Assembly (NCBI GenBank): GCA_028015205.1
Contig: CM051514.1
Coordinates: 5,642,001 to 5,706,000 of the forward strand
Length of the DNA stretch: 64,000 nt
Direction: 5' to 3'
Source: Mytilisepta virgata
Lineage: Eukaryota > Mollusca > Bivalvia > Mytilida > Mytilidae
The notes under the pieces were generated by a model. It did no database searches and was not told the origin of the DNA. It saw only the letters and a program-made list of their open reading frames with translations. Positions 22,931 through 35,064 of the stretch are shown one piece after another. Numbering within the stretch: the first letter of the stretch is position 1; each line of letters opens with the position of its first letter. Made by a program: the position numbers and the translations under genes.

Positions 22931-24682
22931 TGTTAAAACTGTCTTCCAAAGCGATATTTAGATATGTAGAAAATGGTTTAGTAACTTAAATTGTCCTACT
23001 TCTTTGGAAATGTTGTTTTGGACAACTTAATACATGTTAAGTTGAGTTGGAAATTGACCTATTTCACTTTTATCATTTTGGAGTTTATAAGGTAGACCTC
23101 ATTTGGTATTGATAAACTGCTGATGGGGAAATGTGTGTCCCACAGACACATTATGTATTTGTAAGAATCAAATCCGTAATAAATTTCATCAATTGGAATT
23201 GGTGGAACAATATTTAGCTGCTTTAACGTTTCGGTGTTAATGCTGCTGATGAGAGGTAACTCCTTGAAATGCGTCGTATACAGCATAGTATAAATTTACT
23301 ATATCTAATATTAGTATCTTTGGATTGTTATTTTATTTTAATGATATTTATACATCATGAATATTGATTAAAAAAAATTAGTTAAAATTATCGGATATTT
23401 CTGAATATTTCTTATCCTTTTGTCTAATAAAAACACATCTAACAAATTACGCAAAGAACAATTGCTTAAAGAAAAACGTTAAGAGGGATTGTCAGCAAAT
23501 TTTGATCCAAGAGACCAGAAACATTCTACATATTATATTTCTAAAACTTCGTTACTGAATTTATCGCAAAATTTGTATAAACAGTGGACATAGTCATATT
23601 TACTATTTCTAGGATGTGCGTAGCTATGCAATGGCTGGATGCTAATGTTGAAATGAAAAAAAACCCTAACTGATATGCCAGAGAAGCATATCTATTGATT
23701 GATTGATTGATTGTTGTTTAACGCCGTAAGGACAGTATTGCATCCACACCAAGGCGATCTATTGATTGACCAAGTTTACATATGTCGCATACAGTGTATG
23801 AAATTTGGTCTATTTATTCATTAGTTACAACGAAAGAACATATAATTTGTACAAAGAGGGATAATTCATTATAATATCAGCAATATCATAATTAGATAAA
23901 GAATTTAGTATATTGCATCTCCTTTTTTTTCTTTGTCCCATTTGAAAAAAAAACACCCCCCGTCCATTGTCATTTTTTTCTTCATTTAATGAAAGAAATT
24001 AACTATGTATCACAATATAATAGCAGGAATTACGGGTTCAATTTTCATGGTCTGATAAAGTATATAAAAGAGAATGTTCGCAATTTAACAATAGCCTAAT
24101 CGCTCATCTCGCAAGGAAATTATGGAAGGGGATCACCGCCACTATTCTAAGTTGAACTTCTAAGTTTTAAATTATAAGTTTTAAGTTCTAAATGTTATAT
24201 TCCAAATCCCATATTCTATATTCTAATTTCGTTATTCTTAATTCTGTATTCTTAAACTTGTTAATTCTTATGCCCGTTTTGCAATTTGCATTATGCTTAC
24301 CAGTAAATTACAACTTCTATAATTCATAATGTTGCATTTTTAAAATTATGTTTTTATAACTTCCTAATTCTATGTTTCCAAATTAGTTAATTTTGATTTT
24401 GGTCTTTCCGAATTCCAAATTTTATTTTCTTCTTTCAAACTTTCAACTTCTAACTTCTGTTTTAATATTTGAAACTAAGTCACATGTAAGTAATATTACA
24501 AATTACAAATCTAGCGTGGTGGCGGACACACCGCGTATACAATTATGACTACAAATGGCGCTGTGTATCTCTGTCGGTATCAGAATATGCTGAAACGGAT
24601 TGGACATGGAATAGTGATGTTCCCACAATGCCATGATGCATAAATGATAAATCATAGAAAAGAATCCCTTCATCGTATATGA
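22931..24682. other. No gene; dispersed repeat fragments
   Basis: Contains the second copy of the 1722-1840 repeat (23205-23330). It also has a short SINE-tail-like piece at about 23693-23765 (TTGATTGATTGTTGTTTAACGC), and a low-complexity stretch at 24150-24480 with many TTCTAA-type words. No reading frame is supported. Confidence 0.5.
23205..23330. repeat. Dispersed repeat, pair with 1722-1840
   Basis: The text is nearly identical to 1722-1840 (AATGCTGCTGATGAGAGGTA onward) in the same orientation. Confidence 0.75.
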
Positions 24683-25101
24683 CAGGTTGGGAACAACCCA
24701 TCAAATGAGGGACAACCCCTGAATGTAGTGACTACCCCTTTTATGAGGAGTTGAATTCATGGGATAAAAAATATATTTTTTTAAAAAACCACTTCTTAGT
24801 ACAAAAGGGCACATGTTTATATTATTTGTAGAAACTTTGTCCAAAGAACAATACATCTATCTTGTATTATATTGACAAAACATGTCCATGAAGTTTGGAA
24901 TATTCATAGACTTCAATCTTCTTTATTTTTGAAAATAAGAGGAACCCTCTTTTTAGAAAAGTTGTTCCAAATTTTAATTTTCCCCCTTTTCGGGTTAAAA
25001 GGTTAAGTTATTCTACAACAGCAAAATAACCCCTTGTTTTGAGGGACCGGCAGTTCCTCATTTAAGGAATATCCCTCATTTGGGGGGTTGTTCCAAACCT
25101 G
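24683..25101. mobile_element. MITE with 5-bp target duplication
   Basis: The left end CAGGTTGGGAACAACCCATC continues AAATGAGGGACA. The right end reads back CAGGTTTGGAACAACCCCCC followed by AAATGAGGGATA. Inverted repeats span about 37 bp. The flanks are TATGA (24678-24682) and TATGA (25102-25106), a perfect 5-bp duplication. The 419-bp unit carries no coding frame. Superfamily is not assigned. Confidence 0.85.
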
Positions 25102-25299
25102 TATGAGGGAGGGTCAGACCTTTATCTGGACTCCGGGATTGGGTGTTTTTAAGCTGGGGATTTCGGGATTGATCCTTTCGGAATCCAGGAATTCCCATTT
25201 CGGGATGTCAGGATTGAAATATCTCTAAATTCAGGCTCGGGATTTCACGTTCAGAATCAGGACCCCTACGACACCCCCCCCCCCCATATCAACTCCTTA

Positions 25300-25720
25300 A
25301 GGAATATTAAGGAATATTAACCTCCCACCATGGTACATGATTCCTTTTAACACGTTTTTGAGAATTTTTGTAAGATGTTCTGAATCATCTGGTTTTATCC
25401 ATTTGAATGCCATAAGTTATTTTTCCCGCTAACACCCATTTTTCTTTTCACAATTCATTTGCATGCAGAATAATAAGCCATTTGTAAAAATCTTATAAAA
25501 TCATTGTTATTATTTAATGGTTTCGAGAAACTTGTCAATGATAAAGCTATGTAAACTCAACAGAGCATATTTTTTCCAGCCAAATTTTCATTGGCTTATA
25601 TCTCGAAAACAAGCACACGGACCTATAATTTTTTTTTGCTCTGTTAGTTCCTTTATTAATCCACTATCAATATTTACCAGTGTTATGAAAAGCATGTTAT
25701 TTTGAAACTGAGCAGCGAAC
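25300..25720. mobile_element. MITE family T, diverged copy
   Basis: It aligns along its length with 36901-37299: TTTTATCCATTTGAATGCCA, ACCCATTTTTCTTTTCACAA, ATTTGTAAAAATCTTATAAA, and the right end GCAGCGAACATCCTTAA. The left terminal repeat is decayed. Confidence 0.7.
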
Positions 25721-27960
25721 ATCCTTAATAAAGTTTTATTATCAAAATCAGTTAAGTCCAGATTAATAGATTAGTTCGAATGAATTTTTTCTAATACTAC
25801 CGTTCATATTCCAAAGAGCTATTAATTACAGAATTTTCAAAGATACACTTAGTCAGATTATCTGATTCACCAGCTGATGTAAGCAGTTAATAGACTTATC
25901 TGATTCACCAGCAGAACAACATATAACGCAACTCACTATCAAGGCATTTCGGGTTATACAATGAAATTGATAGATTGTGGTAGGCACAAATGACCTTTTA
26001 ATGTGTAAATACATCCCCCCTTCCAAAAATACATTTTTATTTCTATAGTTATATTAACTGAGTGTCCTTAAAATTATACAAATGAATCTGTATTTCCACA
26101 ATTTGGGTTTTTCTCTTAAAAAAAATTAAACTTAAAATTTCTAAATTGACACAGAGAAAATACAAAAAAAAATATTCGAAGATGGAAGACTTTTTATTGC
26201 AGATTTAACATTCGGAACATACCGTTAATTACCATTCTTCTGCGCATAATCAATGCTCTGATGTTGTAATGAAACGGGTAATCAATGACAAATTTATATT
26301 AATGCAGTTCAGAAGATATATGATAAAAAGCCTTTTATTAAAATTTTGAATCCTACTTCATGTTAACAATATACTGCTTTAGTTTTAATAAAATATTGAA
26401 ACCTCTCTATAATTTTTAAAAGGAATGAAATAGAGAAAAATGTTTAAAGTTCTTGATGATGTTGTATGTTTCAACACAAGCAATGGACTTAAAGGATATG
26501 GTAATAGAAACTTAGACTTTCTAGTCTGATTATGATGTGTTATGATAACTTCTTTAAAACTAAGTCTATATTAAATGCTTTTGGAAGCCTTTGAAATTTA
26601 TAATCCGAGGTTGCAGAAAATTAAAGAATAATATAACTTGAGTGCATTCTGTGCATCTAGACAGCATCTGTGCATTAAGCTTATATAAATCAGGAAGTGC
26701 AATTTCAACTGTGTTTTTGTCATAAATACATGTTCAACAAAACTATGAAGATTAATAGGTTATTACACGAGTTAAAAATGAAAACCGGAAAATCTTCAAC
26801 GACTTTTTTCAAATTCACGTGTTTCCCGAATGGAGCGCAGTGGAGCGCAGCTGAACGAGGAAAAAAACGCTGAATTTTAAAAACGAGTTGAAGATTTTCA
26901 AGTTCTTCACTTAAGTACCTATTTTTCCGTAAATGCTTGATTTTTACGTTTCCTGTACTTAGGTAAATTAAATCAGCACAGTTGACGAAATCAAATAACG
27001 CTACGCCTGATTGGTCAAAAAGTATGTGCATTTGTGAACGGCGCAATTTAATTGGTCTAAAAGCAGTTGAAGATGAGGCTTTGTACAGTAGTAGATGAAG
27101 CCGCGTAAACCGATCTTCACCGGGTCATCTCACACTGAAAATGGCCATTTAAGAGGATGATAGTATATGTAACAGCTTGTGATTTATGCTTAGTTTGGAA
27201 ACCCTTTCGGTTGAAATAGCTACATATAGGTTGCATTTTATGCTGAGTTTGAAAATCTTTCGTGTGAAATAGTTTGTGTGTTATGCTTAATTTGCATACC
27301 TTTCGGATAAAAATTTTCGGGTAAATTATTTTTATCAAATATTTGATGAAAATAAATATATATGTTTATGAGGATATTTTCGGGTAAAAATTCATAAATT
27401 TTCCTGTTTAGTTTTACTTTGAAAGATTTCTCAAATATCTATACTGCTAAAATTAAGAGCTCGATTTCACATGATAACTGCAGAAGACGCAGTTCAAATC
27501 AGGATTTGATTGGTTGACGATGAATGTGTTGTCTGTAAAATTTCACACGATTAGGTCGACGCGTTTCTTTACTTCCGGTCTAATTCGTACAGCTATACAG
27601 TGACCAGAGGTAACCGAATAAAAGCACGATACTATTAGTAAATTACATTGTACTTTCATTTCTAAATATTGAAAGAGCAGGTGATTTTGGCTTGTTTGAT
27701 ATAAGCAATATTTTTTACACAATAAGGACTAATAATGTAACATTTGATTAAGAAAACGTTGTTTCACTCTAGAATAAAACATAGAATCATATTTTTAGTA
27801 AAACGAACACACAAGCACATTACAAGAGCGCGTTTTTTATTTTTTTTAACGGGAATTAAAATATTTAGGTTTACTTTTGAAAACTATAGTCACAGAGATT
27901 ATGGAAAGAAAAGAAATTAAACGTAAAATGAGAATGACTTTCTAACCGTACACCCCTTTT
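25721..27960. other. No gene seen
   Basis: AT-rich. A small inverted repeat (GAAAATCTTCAAC near 26788, GTTGAAGATTTTC near 26888) brackets GAATGGAGCGCAGTGGAGCG. Repeated phrases such as TTTCGG(G/T)(T/A)(A/G)AAAT occur at 27205-27400. No coding sequence is supported. Confidence 0.5.
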
Positions 27961-28370
27961 TAGCTCACCTGTCCTGAAAGGACATGTGAGCTTTTAGCAT
28001 TACTTGGCGTCCGTCGTCCGTCCGTCTGTAAACTTTTACATTTAAAACTTCTTCTTCTCTGAAACTGTACAGCCAAATGAACTGATTTTTGGTATGAAGC
28101 ATCTATGGAAGGTCCTTTACCAAGTTTGCATAACTCATCCCGGTCCGTGAAACAAAATGGCCGTCATGAGCATTTACATGTTCTGATTCGTCCAAATTTA
28201 AAACTTCTCCTCTGAAACCGCAAAGCCAAATGAAAGGCTATGGAAGGTCCTTTACAAAGTTTGCATAAATCAGTTTGTTGATTATTTTCGTTTCCAACGT
28301 AACTGATTCGTCGTAACTCGACTAAATGTACACATGTTGTGCATCAAAATTGGTATTTAAAGAATTATAA
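27961..28370 (+). mobile_element. GTCCGTC-type element, 5' end
   Basis: It starts with a hairpin, AGCTCACCTGTCC then AGGACATGTGAGCT, at 27962-27992. GTCCGTCGTCCGTCCGTC follows, then AAACTTCTTCTTCTCTGAAA and GGAAGGTCCTTTACCAAGTT. The 28285-28365 end matches 45-140 and 29088-29172. No coding capacity. Confidence 0.7.
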
Positions 28371-28378
28371 TTTTACTC

Positions 28379-28925
28379 CTAGTCTCCGAGGATATCCCAT
28401 TGCTGGTAGACTCCTAGTCTCCGAGGGTATCCCACTGCTAGTAGACCTCTAGTCCCCGAGGGTATACCACTGCTGGTAGACCTCTAGTCCCCGAGGGTAT
28501 CCCACTGCTGGTAGACCCCTAGTCCCCGAGGGTATACCACTGCTGGTAGACCTCTAGTCCCCGAGGGTATCCCACTGCTGGTAGACCCCTAGTCCCTGAG
28601 GGTATCCCACTGCCGGTGGACTCCTAGACGCGGAGGGTATCTCACTGCTGGTAGACCCCTAGTCTCCTAGGGTATCCTACTGCTGGAAGACCCCTAGTCC
28701 CTGAGGGTATCCCACTGCTGGTGGACCCCTAGTCGCCGAGGGTATCCCACTGCTGGTAGACCCCTAGTCCCCTACGGTATCCCACTGGTGGTAGAGTCCG
28801 AGTCCTCGAGGGTATCTCACTGCTGTAGACCCCTAGTCCCCGATGGCATCACACTGCTGGTAGACCCCTAGTCCCCGAGGGTATCCCACTGCTGGTAGAC
28901 TCCTATAGTCCCCGAGGGTATCTCC
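28379..28925. repeat. 35-bp minisatellite, ~15 units
   Basis: The unit is CCCCTAGTCCCCGAGGGTAT followed by CCCACTGCTGGTAGA, 35 bp, with substitutions and occasional indels. A lone related unit sits near 1490-1530. Units are contiguous, with no spacers. The array is GC-rich compared with its surroundings. Confidence 0.92.
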
Positions 28926-29759
28926 AGCTCAGTTACTATTATTTCGATACTAGATTGATACTTTAAATTAATTGTTCCAAAAATATTAAATTTTGTGAAA
29001 ACTAAGGAGTATCTCTCTTCATACATGTAGCTCTGTTCTTATATGGTCATTTTCTCTTCAACTTTGTGGATTATTGTTTTTGGTTTTCAACATTTTGGGC
29101 CTCGAGCACAACTGACGAGTCGTAAATCTACGAAATTTGCACATTTTGTGCATCAAAATTGGTATCAAAGAATTTATTAAAAAGATAATGTTTTATTGCT
29201 CAGGGTTACAAAATTAAAATTCATATATTAGAGAAAATTAACAAGAGGTTTCACGAATAAATTCGTTTCGAAAATTGAAAGTTCTAAATTTTATTCTAAA
29301 CACAAGTAATAACGGATCATAAAAAAGTAACAGAAAATAGTTCTCTCTCTGTGCCATTTAAAAAACTTAGATCATTATACCAATAAAAACAAACTCTTCA
29401 ATTAAAAATGTAACCAGACGTAAATTATTAAACTGTTTTGTGATAACATTTCTAATGCACAGTTTTAGAGAATTTGACTCATCATTTGTGCTGAAGGCCG
29501 AAATACTGAAGAGCCGGTACAAAAATAACTGATAATACCATTAGAGCGTTCTAACACAAAAGTCGTCCAAACCTTCTTTTTGATCTAAAATTCTGTTGAA
29601 TTGTTCTAAGTGCACATCTCTACATGGCGCCTATCCCTTTTATAATGGCTGGATGAATTTCAAATCGCGAGAATTTTTTTTATACTGTTTTACGGTATCT
29701 ATCTTGAAATTTTCAAGACCTATATGTAAATTCACAAATAGGCATGGTTGTTTTTTTAG
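28926..29759. repeat. Repeat end fragment, otherwise unassigned
   Basis: Bases 29088-29172 (GGGCCTCGAGCACAACTGAC ... TTGGTATCAAAGAATT) are a clear copy of the repeat end at 45-140. The rest is AT-rich with no recognised feature. Confidence 0.6.
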
Positions 29760-30135
29760 TGGAGGATTGTGTTCTTTTTTTATGGCAACGGCAGCCATCT
29801 TTAATATTCCAAGATAAAATTCACATGAATGTACACTTCATGAAGATTTAACAACTTTCTACGCCACCGATAGCCACTTTAATATTCCAAAACCATAACG
29901 CCTAATCTTCCTATTGAGTTTCATGAAAATTGAATAAATTCCAACTTTTTGGAAATTTTTCCTCCCATTTTTATGATAATGGCGGCCATTTTGAAACTTC
30001 CAATACCAAACTGCATATTCGGTTATGGTGCCTAACTTTTCATGAAATTTCATAAATATTGGATTATTTTCAAGTTTTTTTTTAATTTTATGTCCTGTTT
30101 CATTGACATAGTGTCCAGCTCCCACATTCCAAGAC
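29760..30135. repeat. Degenerate ~110-bp tandem repeat
   Basis: Repeated blocks of GGC(A/G)GCCAT(C/T)TT followed by TTCCAA(G/T)A(C/T) and TTTCAT(G/A)AA occur near 29790, 29870, 29985 and 30110. The pattern resembles the interior units of the GTCCGTC family. No coding function. Confidence 0.5.
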
Positions 30136-30262
30136 AAAAGTGGCACCATACCTTCATAAAAATTTCATAAAGTTAAAAACATTTTAACATTTGTTTTTTT
30201 TCCTCTTTTTTCTTTATAAGCATACTTTCAGAAATCCCAATACCAATGTAGACCTCCACGTG

Positions 30263-30838
30263 TACTGTCTATAAACCTCAGTCGGCGGAACGGATTTTTC
30301 CTAATTTTAGTACCAAAATCATTTTGAATCATTTTACTACTTGGCAGACAGATGCAATTAGTTAAGTCGTAACTTTCCTTATTTTGTTCAACGATGTCTT
30401 CCAGAGAAACAAAAATATTTGGCCTATGGAATTTTCAATGTAAAAGTGAGATACACAATGTACATGTAACTCTTACTGTGTGATTTTATTAAATTAAGTA
30501 TTTCATTCCCGAGTTGCACCAAATATATACAATGTGCATGAGAAATGCTAAGAATAACGGTTTTACAAGACAGGTTTGAGTTAGTCGTTTCAAATTTTAA
30601 AGGTTTTCAGCTTTCTGAGTGTTATTATTATTTTTCCATTGTAAATTCCCCATTGTCCCCATTCAAAATAAGATTTGGGGTTAAAAATATAACTTTTATA
30701 AACAATGTTAAAAATTTTACGTTTTCTTGGATGACTCGTCGATGTTAATTGACCCACAAAAAATAGTCCTAAAATTATAACATTTAGACTTTTGAAATTC
30801 CAAAAGTCCATTCCGCGAACTGAGGTTTACAGACAGTA
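30263..30838. mobile_element. MITE with ~30-bp terminal inverted repeats
   Basis: The left end TACTGTCTATAAACCTCAGT and the right end, read back as TACTGTCTGTAAACCTCAGT, match at nearly all positions, and the match extends inward (CGGCGGAACGG / CGCGGAATGG). Length is 576 bp with no coding frame. Target duplication is not clear. Confidence 0.75.
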
Positions 30839-31817
30839 GTTTTACAAAGTTTGGGATCTAACTTAGAAAGGTTAACAACTCTAGAGAAGAAGAAAAAAGG
30901 AGGAATGATAATACAAAGACGAAAAGGCAAAATCAGTGTCTCTTAATCTTAGATTTTAGCAACTTAATGAATTAAAGTAGAAGTAATTGAATTTTAAAAA
31001 ATCAAATCTTCAACCTAAATCTGATTCCATCCAGAAAAAAAAAGAAAGGGTACGACAAAATACCAAAAGTAATAAAAACTATCTATGACTACTGAATAAT
31101 CTAAAGACAAACTTTAAATATTCCACGATACCAGTTTTGATACACATTTCGTCAACTGACGACAAATCAATTGTGCCTAAAATTTTAAAAGCCGAAACAT
31201 GCTAAAGAAATCTATACATTTATACTTTGTACTTTGTAGTGTTTTACATTTCATTGTCTTTCATAACTCTGTATAGAGTGGCTCTTTAATAATTATATGT
31301 AACATGTAGTTTTATTTAATGTTGTGATACTTCAATAGAATGTGTGTCTTGTAAGACGAAAGCTTTGTAGCGACCATTTTAGGACCATAATGAAAATTAG
31401 ACTTGCTCTAATTGAGTCACCCTCTTTAAAAAAGAATTTATTTAATTTAAATGCTAAATTTTAAAAAAATATAAAAATATATTTTTATTACAAAAAGCCT
31501 TCAAATTGCAGCCTTTTTTGTAATTACTTGTCAAATAGGAATAACACCTTCACGCGTTATTAACCAAATATGCTCAAACGCCGAGAAAAAGAATTCAATT
31601 GCCAGGATAAAAAAAGGAAAATGATAATTTATTACAAAAAGCGTTGCAATCACATGTTTTTTTTAATACATTTTTAAAATTAATAAACACAAAAAACAAA
31701 AGTTTAATCTATTTCATAATTAAAAGACTTACATTGTACATTGTGCTGTGTTTCTTAGCAGTTTACTCCAGTTTCATATACAGCATGTTTCTTTCGTGTC
31801 AGATATTAACAGTATAA
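30839..31817. other. No gene seen
   Basis: AT-rich; no supported frame or repeat. Confidence 0.45.
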
Positions 31818-32232
<415 letters not shown>

Positions 32233-32298
32233 TAATATAATGTGCGCCAAAATAGTATAACATGTTAAATTAAAAACCAATTGTTCAGAGAACAATTG

Positions 32299-34174
32299 AA
32301 GGTCTTTCCACCTCAATTGCAGATTTGTTGATAAAAAAAATGAGGTTTAAAATGTAATTGTTGGTTTTAGAGCATAGCTAAACTTTCAGTGATTTCAAAG
32401 ATATATGGTTCTATGTACTGAAATAAAGGAGCTATTATGCTACTTCCCGTATTACAAATATCACTTCTGATTTGATATGATAGGTAATTTCACAATTGTT
32501 AAAAAAATATATGGACTGCTTGTTTGAATAACTAAGAAAAATATTTATTTCTGGTTAACTAAATGTATGTGATGAATTATACTATTTTGCACTATAAACA
32601 TCAAAAACGTCATTAATGTGACCTTATAAATTGACAATTCTAGACGTTTTCATGGGTTGTAACATTGTCCCATTAATTAACATTCCAATATATCCAAAAC
32701 GTCTAAAAACATCTACAGAAATAATAACGTTGCCAGAAATGACGTCATTAAAAGTAGTACCTGAATTTCACGCTTTCAATAGCTTTAATTGCTTTAAAAA
32801 TCTGAAAAAAACTTATAAAGTGTGAAAAAATGCAAAATACGTAATATAGGTCATGACCTTGACCTTTGACGTTGTGACCTTTTTCAAGGTCATTGGTCGT
32901 TGAGGTCATTTTAGAAGACCCCATGCCATTATTATGTACCTTATCAAGTTATAAACGAAAAACCTTAAGTTTGAACGTTCTAGGCGCAATTACTCTCAAA
33001 AGATGACGTCATACAACTTTAACTCAAATGTAACAAAGTTGCGCATCAATGTCCTAAACATTTCCACCATTACATTTCCTTGTCTACCTACAACCATTTC
33101 AGAGGAGTAGTGATAACAAGCAAATGTCAAATAATAGAACTTGACCTTAACCTTTGACCTTGGTTATCAATCCCTGATGTTAAAACAAAAGACCCCATGC
33201 CTTTATCATGTACCATTGTTGAGAAATAAACGAAAAACGAAAATTTAAACGTTCTAGGGGCAATTACGCCTATAAAATGACGTCATACAACTTTTTCTCA
33301 AATGTAACAAAGCTAGGTCTCAACGTCCTTAACATTTTCTCCTTTACATTTTATCAGCTATATTTTACCGTTTCAGAGGAGAAGTGATAACAAGCAAAAG
33401 TCAAAATTTAGAACTTGACCTTGACCTTTGACCTTGATGCCAATTTGAAGGTTATCAATCCTTGATGTCAGAACAAAAGACCCCATGCCTTTATCATGTA
33501 CCATTGTTGAGAAATAAACGAAAAACCGCAAATTTAAACGTTCTAACGGCAATTACGCCTATAAAATGACGTTATACAACTTTTATGCAATGTAATAAAG
33601 CTAGGTCTCAATGTCCTTAACATTTTCTCCATTACATTTTATCAGCTATCTTTTACCGTTTCAGAGGAGAAGCGATAACCAGCAAAAGTCAAAATTTAGA
33701 ACTTGACCTTGACCTTTGACCTTGACCTCATTTTACTTGTTAGGGGTCATGGACCCTAAATACAAAGTTTCATGTTGATATCTCAACTCTAAATAACAAT
33801 TTGTATGATACACCAAAAGTGAAAGTCGTTTGAAGGGAAATAACTCCTATGAAATGTCGTCAGATCCTTTCCGACCATGGAACAAAGTTGCGCACAGATA
33901 CACTGAAGACATTGCAAAAGATTTTGGGTCGATATCTTTTACGGTTTTAGAGATATAGCGATAACAAGAAAAAGGGGACAGGGGGAGATAACTCCTATAA
34001 GAATAAGTGTCCGGTCACACAGGGTGAGTTTTGAAACCCCCCTTACTGTACAACATCATTGGCCAAAAATCCATTCGATATGTTGTAAGACAAAAAAGCA
34101 TCTCAGACGGCAGAAGAAGAAAAAAATAATCAGAAGAAAAACAAAAGGTCTTTCCACGAAAAGTGGAAAGACCT
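32299..34174. mobile_element. ~1.9 kb element with GACCTTGACC internal repeats
   Basis: A 12-bp inverted pair bounds the region: AGGTCTTTCCAC near 32300 and GTGGAAAGACCT ending near 34174. Between them are about four units of 275-290 bp. Each has TTGACCTTGACCTTTGACCT, GACCCCATGCC, AAATAAACGAAAAAC, AATTACGCCTATAAAATGAC and TTTCAGAGGAGAAG. Unit markers occur near 32855, 33137, 33411 and 33699. No coding frame. Calling this a single element rests on the short inverted pair and is tentative; the tandem repeat itself is clear. Confidence 0.6.
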
Positions 34175-34175
34175 A
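34147..34175. other. Perfect 12-bp stem hairpin
   Basis: AGGTCTTTCCAC and GTGGAAAGACCT separated by GAAAA. It lies at the end of the GACCTTGACC repeat block and may be an element end. Confidence 0.7.
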
Positions 34176-34454
34176 ATAAGCGCCGAAAAAAAAAATGAAG
34201 ATCAAGAATCACGTTATATCGACCTGGTACAATATCATTCATCTCCAAGGCCCAGAAAAATGTATTAGATGGAAGGAGGTTGGGGGGGGGGGTGCTGATG
34301 CGGTTTCGCTCTAAAAGTAATACGTGAAAAAACATTAGTAGGCATGATTTCATTTTATTGGTTAAATTATTTTTTTTTTTTTTTTTTGGAAAAATTAATG
34401 TAGTTCTAAATAAACTTGTATTTTTCTTTCATGAAATTATATTAACAATACAAT

Positions 34455-34765
34455 TTCTTTTTTGGAACCGTTTTATTTATTTATTTTTTTTTCGTATTAT
34501 TTTAATATATAAATCTTTTTCTCATCCTGTTTGTTTTAGATATTAATTATCATTATACCAAAATGATTGGGAAACATGGAAGTTTAACAGGAGTGTTACT
34601 GTTTATCATGATAATTAAAAGAAGCTTTATGAGACACATTCCTGTTATAAGGGAGAAACCATTTGATTTATAAAGGAAGAAAGGAAAAGATTCAAATATG
34701 ATGTAAAAAAATAGAAACTCAAAAATTTCGTGAAAAAAGACAGAATTTTCTATCACCTGGAACGG
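34455..34765. repeat. Dispersed repeat, pair with 31818-32232
   Basis: Same order of shared blocks as 31965-32230, in direct orientation and without the (TA)n expansion. Confidence 0.75.
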
Positions 34766-34834
34766 AAAATGAGTATAATAAATACTTGTTTTCATATGGG
34801 GCTAAATTTCTTCAAAGAAAAGATATATAGATAT

Positions 34835-34936
34835 AGATTCTCCTTTAGGTACGAGTGAGTTATGGAATTTCTCCACCAATTTATCTATTGAGGGTGGATA
34901 AATTCCATAACTCACGAGTAAATTGAAGGAGAATCT
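34835..34936. other. Long hairpin (possible foldback element)
   Basis: The left arm AGATTCTCCTT ... GAGTTATGGAATTT pairs with the right arm GGATAAATTCCATAACTC ... AAGGAGAATCT. Nearly the full 100 bp could fold into a stem of about 40 bp. Confidence 0.7.
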
Positions 34937-35064
34937 GTTTCTCCTATGATTTTCGACAAAAACCTCAAGAAAATGTCGTTGCTATGTAGTTTGTTTACAT
35001 AGACGTCATTTCGGGACTTCTCTAGTTTATCGTTCTAATAACTGTAGAAAAAGGGCGGTAATTA

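Noticed and set aside
28379..28925. CRISPR-like repeat array
   Set aside because: Repeats are contiguous with no unique spacers, and the genome is eukaryotic.
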